Shown: positions 8,755 to 18,549 of the stretch, in pieces
Layout: every line of letters starts with the position of its first letter
How positions within the stretch are numbered: the stretch's first letter is position 1
Source: Neomicrococcus aestuarii
GTDB lineage: Bacteria; Actinomycetota; Actinomycetes; Actinomycetales; Micrococcaceae
Assembly: GCF_014201135.1 (NCBI RefSeq)
Contig: NZ_JACHDR010000001.1
Span: 434,001-498,000, forward strand
Length of the DNA stretch: 64,000 nt
Direction: 5' to 3'
Position numbers and translations under genes: made by a program
The notes under the pieces: model-generated
Database searches by the model: none
What the model saw: only the letters and a program-made list of their open reading frames with translations
Told to the model about the DNA's origin: nothing

Positions 8755-10272
8755 TTAGAACAGTCCCTTCGGGGCGCTTTCAAGGTCAATGACACCCGGA
8801 GCGGCAACAATGTTGAGCTGATCGAGCTCGCCGGCCTTCAGTTCTGGAAGGCGCTGGACGGTGTCCAAGAAGCGATCGATTTCAGCTGGCTCCACCAGGC
8901 CCTCAGCGAGGGTGCGGAACTTGTTGATGTACTGCTCGCGAGCAAACGGGTTGGCGCCCAGCGGGTGAGCGTCAGCTACTGCGATCGAATCTTCTATGAC
9001 GGTGCCGTCGTTGAGGGTGATGACCACGGTGCCGCCGAAAGCCTTTTCGCTGATATCCAGTGAGTGGTAGCGGCGCGTCCATTCCTTGTCCTCTTCCGTG
9101 GTGACCTTGTGCCACAGTTCCACGGTGTCCGGGCGAGCCGCACGCTCAGGGGCGTAGGAGTCAACGTGGTGCCACGCGCCATCCTGCAAAGCGACCGTGA
9201 AGATGTACATGATCGAGTGATCCAAGGTTTCGCGGGACGCGGTGGGATCGTACTTCTGAGGATCGTTGGCGCCGGAGCCAATCACATAGTGCGTGTGGTG
9301 GCTGGTCTTGATGAGGACGGAAGCAACGTTGGAAGCATCGGCAGCCTCGGGGTGCTCGCGGTGCAGCTTTCGGGCCAAGTCAATCCACGCTTGGGCCTGG
9401 TATTCAGCCGAGTGTTCCTTCGTGTACGTGTCCAGGATGGCGCGCTTTGCCTCGCCTGCTTCGGGAAGAGGAACCTCGTAACGGGCATCCGGGCCGTCGA
9501 GCAGCCAGGCAATGACACCGTCTTCGCCTTCATAGATTGGCACGGGGGAGGTCTGGCCGCGCATGGCACGGTCGGCGGCTTCCACGGCCATCTTTCCAGC
9601 GAACGCCGGAGCGTGTGCCTTCCATGTGGAGATTTCGCCCTTGCGGGACTGGCGCGTTGCCGTGGTGGTGTGCAAGCCCTGTCCAACAGCCTGGAAGATC
9701 TGCTCTACCGGAAGGCCAAGTAGCGTGCCGATACCTGCTGATGCCGATGGACCCAAGTGGGCAACGTGGTCAATCTTGTGCTTGTGCAAGCAAATTGCCT
9801 TGACCAGATCAACCTGAATTTCGTAGCCGGTGGCGATGCCGCGGATCAGGTCCTGGCCGGAAGCGCCGACGTGCTGGGCCACGGCAAGGATAGGAGGAAT
9901 GTTGTCACCCGGGTGGGAGTACTCGGCGGACAAGAACGTGTCATGGTAGTCCAGCTCACGAACGGCAACGCCGTTTGCCCAAGCTGCCCACTCAGGGGAC
10001 ACCTTCTCAGAGATTCCGAACACCGCCGCACCCTGGCCGCCGGTGGATGGTCCGTGGGTGAGGGCCTGAGCGCGTGCCGCAACAATGGGGCCACGGTTCA
10101 AGGAAGCGATCGCCACGGAGGCGTTGTCAATGATGCGGTTGATGATCATGTCCGTGACATCTTCGGTCACAGCAACTGGGTCAGCGGCGACCTGTGCGAT
10201 CTTGTACGCGAGCTGATCCTCACGGGGCAGGTTTTCTTCGGACTTGTAGACCCGGACTTCGTGCAGTTTCAT
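8755..10272 (-). CDS. prpD: 2-methylcitrate dehydratase (MmgE/PrpD family)
   Basis: PrpD dehydrates 2-methylcitrate toward 2-methyl-cis-aconitate. At 505 residues it has the usual full length of the family. Recognisable stretches include the N-terminal [21 protein letters not shown] helix, [23 protein letters not shown], the [14 protein letters not shown] segment and the late [20 protein letters not shown]-type region. It is the first gene of the operon, starting 50 bases downstream of the GntR gene that reads the same way, so the regulator may be co-transcribed. prpB follows after a single base. Confidence 0.93.
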   Translation of the reverse strand: MKLHEVRVYKSEENLPREDQLAYKIAQVAADPVAVTEDVTDMIINRIIDNASVAIASLNRGPIVAARAQALTHGPSTGGQGAAVFGISEKVSPEWAAWANGVAVRELDYHDTFLSAEYSHPGDNIPPILAVAQHVGASGQDLIRGIATGYEIQVDLVKAICLHKHKIDHVAHLGPSASAGIGTLLGLPVEQIFQAVGQGLHTTTATRQSRKGEISTWKAHAPAFAGKMAVEAADRAMRGQTSPVPIYEGEDGVIAWLLDGPDARYEVPLPEAGEAKRAILDTYTKEHSAEYQAQAWIDLARKLHREHPEAADASNVASVLIKTSHHTHYVIGSGANDPQKYDPTASRETLDHSIMYIFTVALQDGAWHHVDSYAPERAARPDTVELWHKVTTEEDKEWTRRYHSLDISEKAFGGTVVITLNDGTVIEDSIAVADAHPLGANPFAREQYINKFRTLAEGLVEPAEIDRFLDTVQRLPELKAGELDQLNIVAAPGVIDLESAPKGLF

Positions 10273-10321
10273 TGTTGCCTTTCCGATTGCTTTAACGCGG
10301 TAGAGATGTTGTGGCTGGCAC

Positions 10322-10966
10322 TCACGAATGAGCGGTTTGTTTTTGGATGTGCTGGAGCGATTGGTTCAAATGCACTCGAGTGGCAGCTTCGGCCAGTTCA
10401 GGCGAACCCTGAGCGATGGCCTCGGCAATGAGTGCGTGCTCGCTAGCCGAGGCGGCGAGTCGGGTGGGTTGGTCTTGGGCAAGCCGGCGGACGCGAGCAA
10501 GGTGGGTGCGAAGGCCTTTGAGAGCGTTCGCTAGATAGTCATTGCGGACAGCTTCGTCGATGGCCGCGTCGAGGGAGGCCGCGAGCGCGTAGTAGTCCGT
10601 GGCAACAAAGCCGGCATCGACTTGGGATGCGGTCCTAAACCGCAAGGCCAGCTCTAGGAAGGATGCCTCTTGCTGCGCCGTAACGCGGCGCGCGGCCAAA
10701 CGTGCGGCCTGAACCTCAAGGGCTGAGCGAAGCTCAAAGAGATCCTCCACATGGTCCAAGGAGACATCAGAGACAACGGTTCCACGGCCACGTTGCTGGA
10801 TGGCGAGTCCTTCCGCGGCCAGCCGTGCAAGTGCTTCGCGCAGGGGAGTGCGGGATACACCGAGTCGCTCCGACTGCTCTACCTCGCCCAGGACGGTGCC
10901 GGGAGAAATGGTGCCGTCGAGGATCTCGTCGCGCAATGTCTCATACGCTTTATCACTCGCTCTCAT
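10322..10966 (-). CDS. GntR-family (FCD) transcriptional regulator of the prp genes
   Basis: The 214-residue protein has an N-terminal winged helix (about residues 5-65, with [18 protein letters not shown] as the recognition region) and a C-terminal all-helical FCD ligand domain. Members usually sense an organic acid and release DNA. The ATG at 10966 was chosen since the winged helix begins directly after it; the open frame reaches 11086 but would run over the operators. It lies between prpD and the divergent acyl-CoA synthetase gene, with two TGTATACA palindromes just upstream. The most likely role is repression of both transcription units until propionate or methylcitrate accumulates. Ligand identity is inferred from context only. 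Confidence 0.85.
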   Translation of the reverse strand: MRASDKAYETLRDEILDGTISPGTVLGEVEQSERLGVSRTPLREALARLAAEGLAIQQRGRGTVVSDVSLDHVEDLFELRSALEVQAARLAARRVTAQQEASFLELALRFRTASQVDAGFVATDYYALAASLDAAIDEAVRNDYLANALKGLRTHLARVRRLAQDQPTRLAASASEHALIAEAIAQGSPELAEAATRVHLNQSLQHIQKQTAHS

Positions 10967-10974
10967 GCCACCAT

Positions 10975-11056
10975 TGTATACAGAAGGTGGCATTCGTCTA
11001 CACCTTTCGTCCCAATTCGGATACCTTTCGGCGCAAACGGCAAAAATTTGTATACA
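10975..11056. promoter_or_regulatory. Two TGTATACA operators in a divergent promoter region
   Basis: Perfect 8-bp palindromes TGTATACA occur at 10975-10982 and 11049-11056, embedded in TTGTATACA contexts and 74 bases apart (about seven helical turns). They match the general FCD-GntR operator form NyGTnTAnACNy. One abuts the regulator start and the other lies 94 bases before the prpE-like start, which fits shared control of both directions. Confidence 0.7.
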
Positions 11057-11149
11057 CACCTCTTGAGTGAGTGTGATGTTGCTCATAGAGTGAACTCATG
11101 GTTGAGGCTGGTCCTCACGCAATGGCGCACCAGACCGATGGAGGGTTAC

Positions 11150-13048
11150 ATGAGCACCTACGAAGCCACTTACCGACGCAGTCAAGAAGATCCCGGACAG
11201 TTCTGGCTGGAGGCAGCGGCGGACATCGAGTGGACTGTGCCGCCCACCGAAGCACTCGATTCATCGTCGGCCCCGATGTACCGCTGGTTTCCGGGAGCCG
11301 AGCTCAACGTCTCCTCGAACGCGCTGGATCGCCACGTGGCTGGCGGACGAGCGGATCAAGCCGCGCTCGTCTACGACTCGGCCGTCCTCGGCACCGTCAC
11401 CACCTACACGTACCGCGAACTCCTGTCCGCAGTAGAGAAGGCCGCGGGAGCGCTCGCAGAACTCGGTGTGGTCAAGGGGGACCGCGTCATCATCTACATG
11501 CCGATGATCCCGGAGGCGCTCATTTCCATGCTGGCGTGCGCTCGTTTGGGCGCCATTCATTCTGTGGTTTTCGGAGGTTTTGCACCGAAGGAGCTGGCGG
11601 CTCGTATTGAAGATGCTGAGCCAAAGGCGATTGTTACCGCGTCCGGTGGCATTGAACCGAGCCGTCGCGTTGAGTACCTTCCCAACGTTTCCCAAGCGAT
11701 GGAAATGTCCACCCATCAGGTGAATCACGTTCTCGTGAAGGACCGCGAGGGTTTCGAGAACTCCTTGTCGAGTGTTCCGTCCGCGGGCGCTCAGTGGCAT
11801 GATTACGACGCCGTGGTGTCAGCGGCTGCCCCGCATCCGGCAGTGCCGGTGCTGGCGACGGACCCGCTCTACATCCTGTACACCTCCGGTACCACCGGTA
11901 AGCCTAAGGGCGTGGTGCGCGACTCCGGCGGCTACACCGTGGCCATGCAGTGGTCCATGAAGAATATTTATGGCGTTGGCCCCGGTGAAACCATGTTCAC
12001 CGCTTCAGACGTGGGCTGGGTGGTGGGCCACTCTTACATCGTTTACGCACCGCTCATCGCTGGCGCCACCACGGTGCTGTATGAAGGCAAACCAGTGGGA
12101 ACCCCGGATGCTGGAGCGTTTTGGCGAGTGGTCTCTCAACACGGCGCGAAGGTGCTCTTCACGGCTCCCACGGCGCTCCGGGCGATCCGCAAGAGCGATC
12201 CCGCCGGAGAATTCATCCAGAACACTCCCAGGCCAACCCTCAAAGCACTCTTTGCGGCCGGCGAGCGGCTGGACCCGGACACGAGCCGCTGGATTGAAGA
12301 TGCTCTCGGCGTTCCCGTGATCGATAACTGGTGGCAGACGGAGACCGGATGGCCCATCGCCTCCAACCCGTTTGGCCTTGAAGAACTTCCACGCAAGATC
12401 GGTTCACCCACGTTCGCTGTTCCCGGCTACGACGTGCGCATCCTGGATGCTTTCGGCGAGGATCTCACCGAACCCAACGTCGAAGGCAATATCGCGATCA
12501 AGCTCCCGTTGCCTCCCGGAACGCTCGCCACTTTGTGGGGTAGCGATGACCGCTACAAGTCCTCCTATTTGGACGCGTTCCCGGGTTACTACACCACCGG
12601 GGATTCTGGGTACGTTGACGAAGATAAGTACCTGTTCGTGATGGGACGCACGGATGACGTGATCAACGTGTCCGGTCACCGTTTGAGCACAGGCGCCATG
12701 GAGCAGGTAGTTGCCAGCCATCCTGCGGTTGCGGAGTGCGCCGTCATTGGCGTGGCAGATCCGCTCAAGGGCCAGCGGCCGTCCGGTTATGTGGTTCTGA
12801 AGTCCGGCGTGGACATTCCCGAAGAGGAGCTGCGCAAAGAACTCATTGGGCTGGTTCGCCAGGACATCGGGCCGGTCGCTGATTTCAAAGACGTCGCCAT
12901 CGTTGGGGCACTCCCGAAGACTCGGTCCGGCAAGATCCTTCGCAAGACCATGCGTCAGATCGCTGACGGAGAGGAATACGTGGTGCCGTCCACCATCGAG
13001 GATCCCTCCGTGATCGAGGAGCTACTCAGCATTCTTCGGGCGGTCTAA
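11150..13048 (+). CDS. prpE: Acyl-CoA synthetase, probably propionyl-CoA synthetase
   Basis: The 632-residue protein is an acetyl-CoA synthetase-like AMP-forming enzyme that would activate propionate (or another short acid) to the CoA thioester. Visible motifs are the P-loop-like YTSGTTGKPKGVV near residue 245, the adenylation core DNWWQTETGWP, YYTTGDSGYVDED, and the C-terminal KTRSGKILRKTMR whose lysine is the usual acetylation switch. I start at ATG 11150, preceded by GGAGGG at 5 bases; the in-frame ATG at 11138 is an alternative. The gene diverges from the GntR/prpDBC unit over two shared operators, which favours propionate over acetate as substrate. Acetate activity cannot be excluded. 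Confidence 0.85.
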   Translation: MSTYEATYRRSQEDPGQFWLEAAADIEWTVPPTEALDSSSAPMYRWFPGAELNVSSNALDRHVAGGRADQAALVYDSAVLGTVTTYTYRELLSAVEKAAGALAELGVVKGDRVIIYMPMIPEALISMLACARLGAIHSVVFGGFAPKELAARIEDAEPKAIVTASGGIEPSRRVEYLPNVSQAMEMSTHQVNHVLVKDREGFENSLSSVPSAGAQWHDYDAVVSAAAPHPAVPVLATDPLYILYTSGTTGKPKGVVRDSGGYTVAMQWSMKNIYGVGPGETMFTASDVGWVVGHSYIVYAPLIAGATTVLYEGKPVGTPDAGAFWRVVSQHGAKVLFTAPTALRAIRKSDPAGEFIQNTPRPTLKALFAAGERLDPDTSRWIEDALGVPVIDNWWQTETGWPIASNPFGLEELPRKIGSPTFAVPGYDVRILDAFGEDLTEPNVEGNIAIKLPLPPGTLATLWGSDDRYKSSYLDAFPGYYTTGDSGYVDEDKYLFVMGRTDDVINVSGHRLSTGAMEQVVASHPAVAECAVIGVADPLKGQRPSGYVVLKSGVDIPEEELRKELIGLVRQDIGPVADFKDVAIVGALPKTRSGKILRKTMRQIADGEEYVVPSTIEDPSVIEELLSILRAV

Positions 13049-13103
13049 GACTCGGAGATCGGATTCGCACACCGAACAGACAGCGGCTCCACCAACAAGA
13101 CGG

Positions 13104-13808
13104 TTACGGAGCGGTGATGGTGTATTCGTGCTCGGGGCGCCCCGGCGTCCCGTAGCGCGGTTGCCGTGTGACATCCCCGCGTCGGGTTAAATGCTCCAGA
13201 TAACGTCGTGAGGTCACGCGGCTAATGCCCACGGCTTCGCCCACCTCCCCGGCGGAGAGCGGCGCGGTGGCGTGCGTGAGCCGCTCTTGCACTGCGGCCA
13301 GCGTTGATTCGGTGAGTCCTTTTGGCAAGGACGACGACGCAGCTTCCGTTCGCGCTCCAAACATGCGGTCGATTTCGGCTTGGTCGGAGATTTCACCGCC
13401 GCCGGTGTATTCGGTGGATAGTTGGCGGAAGGCGGCAAGGCGCGACTCAAAGTCAGCGAACGTAAAGGGTTTGATGAGGTACTGGACCGCGCCAAGATTG
13501 CGGGCCGAGCGGATGGTTGCCCGATCCGTTGCTGCGGTCATCGCGAGCACTGATCCTTCGTACCCCACGTTGCGCATGGATCGCACGACGTCGAGTCCGG
13601 TGCCGTCAGGTAGGTGAATATCCATGAGCACCACGTCAATTCCGAAGGTGCTCGTTTCCCGAAGTCGAGCTCCTAGAAACCGTTGTGCTTCGGCCACGGA
13701 TCTGGCGGTGAATTCATGAGCGAAGCCAGGAACCTTGCGCAGATACTCGACGTACACGGCACCAGTAGTGGGATCATCCTCGATCACCAGCACTCGTAAG
13801 TCAGCCAC
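13104..13808 (-). CDS. CitB/DctR-type response regulator
   Basis: The 234-residue regulator has an N-terminal receiver domain with acidic pocket EDD near residue 10, phospho-acceptor Asp in VLMDIHLPDGTG, and the conserved lysine in YLIKPFTF. A C-terminal helix-turn-helix (SAGEVGEAVGISRVTSRRYLEHL) is of the CitB/DcuR type. Its start overlaps the end of the kinase gene by 8 bases, so the pair is translationally coupled. Neighbouring DctA makes C4-dicarboxylate uptake the likely target. Confidence 0.88.
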   Translation of the reverse strand: MADLRVLVIEDDPTTGAVYVEYLRKVPGFAHEFTARSVAEAQRFLGARLRETSTFGIDVVLMDIHLPDGTGLDVVRSMRNVGYEGSVLAMTAATDRATIRSARNLGAVQYLIKPFTFADFESRLAAFRQLSTEYTGGGEISDQAEIDRMFGARTEAASSSLPKGLTESTLAAVQERLTHATAPLSAGEVGEAVGISRVTSRRYLEHLTRRGDVTRQPRYGTPGRPEHEYTITAP

Positions 13809-15528
13809 GGTTGGTACCTTCCTGACTCGCTACTTCTAATCCAGTAATTCTAGAATCCGGAATGGGAATCTCGACCGTAAAGACGGTACCGGAATCTTGT
13901 GCCACCGTTACCGTTCCGCCCAAGCGCTTCGCAGTGGAATTGACCAGCCAGAGTCCATGTCCGCGACCGGTTTCACCGTGGTCCTTGGTGGAGAAGCCGC
14001 GCTCAAAGATCCGTTCGATGATGGGCTGGGGGATACCGGGACCGGAATCGGCCACCATGATGGTCAACCAGCGGCCGTTCTGAGCGGGGGAGTCGTAAAC
14101 ATCCACCTCAATCCACCGTTCGGCATCCTCGGCGGAATCTTGCTCAGCCACACCAGTGTCGATCGCGTCCATCGCGTTGTCTACGAGATTTCCCAGAATC
14201 GTAATCAGAATGTGCGAACCCAGATTGGTGCGCCGCGTGAGCTCAATCGAAAAATCGAGATCAATGCCGCGCTCGCGGGCCTGTGCGGCCTTACCGGTCA
14301 ACACCGCTTCCATGACGGGAGCTACACCAGCGGCGCCTTCGCGCTGATCGCCGGCACCCACTGCCTCGCTCACCACGTTCTTGGCTTGATCGGACTGACC
14401 TAGTTCCAAGAGCGACAAGACGGTGTGCAGTCGGTTTGCATGCTCGTGCGTTTGGGAACGCAACGCGTCCGTAAGGGAGCGCGTGTTCTCCAATTCGCCG
14501 GAGAGAGCCTGAACGTCCGTCGCGTCGTGAAGCGTGATGACCGTGCCGGAGAGGGCGCCGCGGACAACGGCGCGAGAAGACGGGTCAATGCGGTGCTGAT
14601 TGACCACCAGAATGCGCCCGTTCGCGAAGTAGCGTTCGTCTTCGGCGTCCCGGCCCTCAATCATGAGGGCCTTGAGCGCTTCGGGAAGTTCGGTGTCATT
14701 GATCAGCATGCCCATGGCCCCCGAGGTGCCATTGGGTTGTGGCTGTGCGAGCTGCGGCGCGTCGATGGCTGGCTCGCTAGTGCGGATGATGGGCCAGTTC
14801 AAGAGCTCGGCGGCTTTGTCGTTATACAAGCGCACGCGACCGTGTTGGGATAGCAGCACAATTCCCTCGGTGACGTTGTGCAAGGCGGTATCAAGGAAGT
14901 TGAAAGACGTGCTCATCTGTTCGGGGCCCATGCCGAATGTCACGCGCTTGAGATAGCGCGCCAACAGATAGCTCGCGAGTGAGGAGAACACCAGGAGAAC
15001 CCCCGCGCCGATGAGCACGGCAGGGATTTGCGATTGAGCCAGAATATCCAGCTCGGAGACACGCGAACCCACCGTCAAAACGCCAACTATTTCGCCGTTG
15101 ATCTGGATGGGGATGACGGCTCGGGCGGCCAGGCCCGCGCGGCCCGTGGAGCTGACCTCGGTAAATTCTTCGCCTCGCAGCGCTGGCTCAATATTTCCCG
15201 GGTACTGGGTGCCAATCCAGCTGGGATCCCAATACGTGAGTCGCTTCCCGTCGGTATCCATGAACGTGGCGAATGCCAGATTGGCGCTCTCCATGATGCG
15301 CAGCGAGTACGGCTGCAGGATCTCGGTGGGATTTGCAGACGAGTAGCCGCGGATGACCTCGGATTCGCCTTCCATGAGGCGGCCGGTGTGCAACATGCGG
15401 TCTTGTTCGAGGTTGAAGACGGTGTCCCGGTTATGCACAAAAACAGCCCATGTCACCAACAAGGTGGCGATCAAGATGAACATTAGCTGCCCGACGAAGA
15501 GTCGACGGGCGATGCTCCAAGGGTGCAC
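13801..15528 (-). CDS. CitA/DctS-type sensor histidine kinase
   Basis: The 575-residue kinase has a first membrane helix at residues 13-30, an extracellular sensor domain to about 170 with a PAS/Cache-like layout, a second membrane helix near 175-195, a cytoplasmic PAS domain, a phospho-acceptor helix with HEHANRLHTVLSLLELGQ, and a HATPase with DNAMDAI, GPGIPQ, ERGFSTKD and GRGHGLWLV. This is the CitA/DcuS family, which binds citrate or dicarboxylates outside the cell. The start is a GTG at 15528. It diverges from dctA with about 140 bases between them, where the target promoter should lie. Confidence 0.88.
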   Translation of the reverse strand: MHPWSIARRLFVGQLMFILIATLLVTWAVFVHNRDTVFNLEQDRMLHTGRLMEGESEVIRGYSSANPTEILQPYSLRIMESANLAFATFMDTDGKRLTYWDPSWIGTQYPGNIEPALRGEEFTEVSSTGRAGLAARAVIPIQINGEIVGVLTVGSRVSELDILAQSQIPAVLIGAGVLLVFSSLASYLLARYLKRVTFGMGPEQMSTSFNFLDTALHNVTEGIVLLSQHGRVRLYNDKAAELLNWPIIRTSEPAIDAPQLAQPQPNGTSGAMGMLINDTELPEALKALMIEGRDAEDERYFANGRILVVNQHRIDPSSRAVVRGALSGTVITLHDATDVQALSGELENTRSLTDALRSQTHEHANRLHTVLSLLELGQSDQAKNVVSEAVGAGDQREGAAGVAPVMEAVLTGKAAQARERGIDLDFSIELTRRTNLGSHILITILGNLVDNAMDAIDTGVAEQDSAEDAERWIEVDVYDSPAQNGRWLTIMVADSGPGIPQPIIERIFERGFSTKDHGETGRGHGLWLVNSTAKRLGGTVTVAQDSGTVFTVEIPIPDSRITGLEVASQEGTNRG

Positions 15529-15667
15529 AACACCGTCCTTCTGTGATTCGAATCATGACCATTATGACCGCAAAGGTTAGTTGGAACACACCCAGTCGCA
15601 AGATGGATGCATTGCAGTGCAGTGTCACTGCCCCCATCAACCGCACCTGTCTCAATGAGGAGTTACC

Positions 15668-16990
15668 TTGGGCACTATCGATCAGCGGGACCCTAACGGT
15701 CCTGATCTTAACGCGGAACCCACCCGCGTGAATTCCAAAAAGAACGTGGACCGTACTCACTGGCTCTACATCATGGTGATCGCCGCCGTGGTGTTGGGTG
15801 CAGCTGTGGGCCTCTTGGCTCCGGATCTCGGTAAGTCATTGAAGCCGCTGGGAACGGGCTTCATCGCGTTGATCAAGATGATCATCGCCCCCATCATTTT
15901 CTGCACCATTGTGCTGGGCGTTGGCTCCGTAGCCAAGGCCGCCACGGTGGGCAAGGTGGGCGGCTTGGCCCTCTTGTACTTCATTGTGATGTCTACCTTT
16001 GCACTGGCCATCGGCCTCGTGGTGGGCAACATCATTCACCCGGGCGAGGGCCTGAAGCTTCAGCCGTATGAAACTGCTGCTGGCGGCAAGGAAGATCCCA
16101 CGGTCCAGTTCTTGCTGGAGATGATCCCGGGTTCGATTCCTGTGCTTCCTACCTTGGTACTCGCGCTCTTGGTGGGCTTCGCCCTTCAGTCCATGGGTAA
16201 GGCTGGCGAGCCAGTGTTGACGGGTATTCGCAACATCCAGGCCGTGGTCTTCCGCATCATGATGATGATCATGTGGGTTGCTCCGATCGGCGCTTTCGGC
16301 GCAATTGCCGCCGTGGTGGGCGCTACCGGTTGGGCCGCAATCGGCTCCATGTTCATCCTCATGGGCGCTTTCTACGCCACGTGTGCACTGTTCATCGTGG
16401 TGATCCTTGGAACCTTGCTGCGTTTGGTGACCGGCTTGAACATCTTCTCGATGCTCAAGTACTTGGGCCGCGAATACTTGTTGATCTTCTCGACGTCCTC
16501 TTCCGAGTCCGCGTTGCCACGCCTCTTGGCCAAGGTTGAGCACGCTGGTGTCTCCAAGACCGTTGCCGGCATCGTTGTTCCTACGGGCTACTCGTTCAAC
16601 CTGGACGGCACCGCCATCTACTTAACGATGTCCGCGCTGTTCGTTTCCACCGCTATGGGCATGCCGATGAACTTGGGCGAGCAGATCGCTCTCTTGGTCT
16701 TCATGATCATCGCTTCTAAGGGTGCCGCCGGCGTTACCGGTGCTGGCCTTGCCACGCTGGCCGCTGGCCTGCAGGCACACCGTCCCGAGCTGCTCGATGG
16801 CATGGGCGTGATCGTGGGTATCGATAAGTTCATGTCCGAGGCTCGCGCGCTGACCAACTTCACGGGCAACGCTGTGGCCACGTTCTTGATCGGCAAGTGG
16901 ACTGGCGAGCTTGATACGGATCAGGCCCGCGCCGCGCTTTCCGGCGCCTCACCATTCGACGAGTCGACGCTCTTGGAAAACCAGCACTAA
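15668..16990 (+). CDS. dctA: C4-dicarboxylate:cation symporter
   Basis: The 440-residue membrane protein belongs to the DAACS family that imports succinate, fumarate and malate with cations. Eight or more hydrophobic segments are visible, plus the family signatures: the serine-rich re-entrant loop (FSTSSSESALPRLL), SYSFNLDGTAIYLT, and GAAGVTGAGL. The start is TTG 15668 with GAGGAG seven bases upstream. A strong hairpin with a T-run follows at 17031. Proximity to the divergent two-component genes suggests induction by extracellular dicarboxylate. Confidence 0.92.
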   Translation: MGTIDQRDPNGPDLNAEPTRVNSKKNVDRTHWLYIMVIAAVVLGAAVGLLAPDLGKSLKPLGTGFIALIKMIIAPIIFCTIVLGVGSVAKAATVGKVGGLALLYFIVMSTFALAIGLVVGNIIHPGEGLKLQPYETAAGGKEDPTVQFLLEMIPGSIPVLPTLVLALLVGFALQSMGKAGEPVLTGIRNIQAVVFRIMMMIMWVAPIGAFGAIAAVVGATGWAAIGSMFILMGAFYATCALFIVVILGTLLRLVTGLNIFSMLKYLGREYLLIFSTSSSESALPRLLAKVEHAGVSKTVAGIVVPTGYSFNLDGTAIYLTMSALFVSTAMGMPMNLGEQIALLVFMIIASKGAAGVTGAGLATLAAGLQAHRPELLDGMGVIVGIDKFMSEARALTNFTGNAVATFLIGKWTGELDTDQARAALSGASPFDESTLLENQH

Positions 16991-17030
16991 ATGGCATAAC
17001 CGGTGCCGCCCCTAGCTGGGGCGCACTTAA

Positions 17031-17080
17031 CGGAATACGACGACGCAAGCTCACGCTGCGCCGTCGTATTCCGTTTTTTT
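17031..17080 (+). terminator. Rho-independent terminator after dctA
   Basis: Arms 17031-17046 and 17058-17073 pair over 16 positions with one mismatch, loop about 11 bases, followed by TTTTTTT. The arm contains ACGACGACGC, the same core as in other intergenic hairpins here. Confidence 0.85.
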
Positions 17081-17118
17081 GGGGCTATTTTTGGGCGCCC
17101 TAGATCCGCACGGGGCGG

Positions 17119-18345
17119 CTATTTGCCGAGCTTCGAGTAAAGCGCGGTGGTGGCCAGACGGACGCCGGTGCGCAGCGTGGGATCGATGACCGGGGCGAAG
17201 AACGGGCTGTGGTTGCCAGGAACCGGGTTCTCTTCCGAGTGCTGATCCAGTTCGAAGCCGCCCAGCATCCAGTACACGAGTGGAACGCCCAGCGCATCCG
17301 CAAGCGCTCCCACGTCTTCGGAACCCATGAGGGACTGCCCAATCTGGACTGCTTCCTCGCCGAGTTCTTGCTGAGCTTCCCCGAGGAACTTCTCCGATTC
17401 CGCTGGATCGTTAAAACACATCGGGAACCGGCTGATCTCTTCGATGAGGGGTTCCGGAGCGCCGGACGCAGCGGCCTCGGCCTTGATGATGCGCTCGATG
17501 GCGCCCAGCACCTTCTCACGGACCTTCGGAGTGAACGTGCGAACGTTCAGCGTGAAGACCGCCTGGTCCGGGATGACGTTCTCTTTGACTCCGGCGTGGA
17601 ACGTACCAATCGTCACCACAGCGGTGTCCTTAGCGCCGATTTCGCGAGAGACCACGGTCTGCAAGCGAGTCACCATGGCAGCTCCGGCGACAATCGGATC
17701 GATGGCGGCCTCGGGCATGGAACCGTGGGAACCGCGGCCCTTGACGGTGACCTTCCACGAATCGGCCACGGCCATGGCGGCGCCCGGGACGATCGTTGCC
17801 TTGCCGGCCTGGAAGCCCATGACGTGCTGCCCGTAAACGATCTCCGCCTTGGGCGCCTTGTCCCACAGGCCGTCCTCGACCATAGCCTTGGCTCCGGCTG
17901 CGGTTTCCTCGCCCGGCTGCAGGATGAACACCAACGTGCCGCTCCACGTATCCTTCGCGTTCGCGAAAAGGGTGGCCGTGGCAAGTGCCATGGACATGTG
18001 GGTGTCGTGGCCGCACGCGTGCATGGCTGGGTGCTCTTCGCCTTCTACCGTGAGGGCGGTCGCGGTCGAGGCATAGTCGAGTCCGGTGTCTTCGCGCACC
18101 GGCAGTCCATCGGTATCGGCGCGGTAGCCAACGGTCGGGCCTTCGCCATTCTTCAAGACGGCAACCAGCCCCGTCCCGGCACAGCGGAACGTTTCCAGCC
18201 CCAAAGCAGTGAATTGTTCCTCGAGCCATTGCACGGTCTGGTGCTCAGCCATGGAGAGCTCAGGGTGCTGATGCAAGTACTTGTAGTTGGTCACGAGGGT
18301 TTCGTATGCCTCGTCGGTCAGGACGAGAGACTGGGGGAGCGCCAT
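17119..18345 (-). CDS. M20-family amidohydrolase (hippurate/N-acyl amino acid hydrolase type)
   Basis: The 408-residue protein is a cytosolic zinc or manganese amidohydrolase that removes acyl groups from amino acids or related amides. Metal-binding signatures include GYRADTDGLPV, HACGHDTHMSMALATA, LQPGEETAAGAKAMVEDG and YGQHVMG. The dimerisation domain occupies the middle third (about residues 185-305). It stands alone, facing the dctA terminator, with its promoter in the gap shared with parA. The exact substrate cannot be read from the sequence. Confidence 0.85.
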   Translation of the reverse strand: MALPQSLVLTDEAYETLVTNYKYLHQHPELSMAEHQTVQWLEEQFTALGLETFRCAGTGLVAVLKNGEGPTVGYRADTDGLPVREDTGLDYASTATALTVEGEEHPAMHACGHDTHMSMALATATLFANAKDTWSGTLVFILQPGEETAAGAKAMVEDGLWDKAPKAEIVYGQHVMGFQAGKATIVPGAAMAVADSWKVTVKGRGSHGSMPEAAIDPIVAGAAMVTRLQTVVSREIGAKDTAVVTIGTFHAGVKENVIPDQAVFTLNVRTFTPKVREKVLGAIERIIKAEAAASGAPEPLIEEISRFPMCFNDPAESEKFLGEAQQELGEEAVQIGQSLMGSEDVGALADALGVPLVYWMLGGFELDQHSEENPVPGNHSPFFAPVIDPTLRTGVRLATTALYSKLGK

Positions 18346-18549
18346 GGATTCTCCTTGTAGGTGGCCGGTACTGTTCTAAGCAACCTACGCCGTCAACGTG
18401 GAAGAGGTCACACTGGGCCTGTAGTATTGGGTGCAACATCGGAAAACACCGAGCCTTCAACCTTCCACCTCAACTTTAAGGTAAAGGCTCGCCGTGAGAA
18501 TTCGGAATTTCCCGCGGCTCATAGGAAAACGGGCTAACGTTGATCGCAA

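Noticed and set aside
17209-18360. 383-codon plus-strand frame across the amidohydrolase gene
   Set aside because: It is antisense to a gene with clear M20 metal motifs and has no domain or ribosome site.
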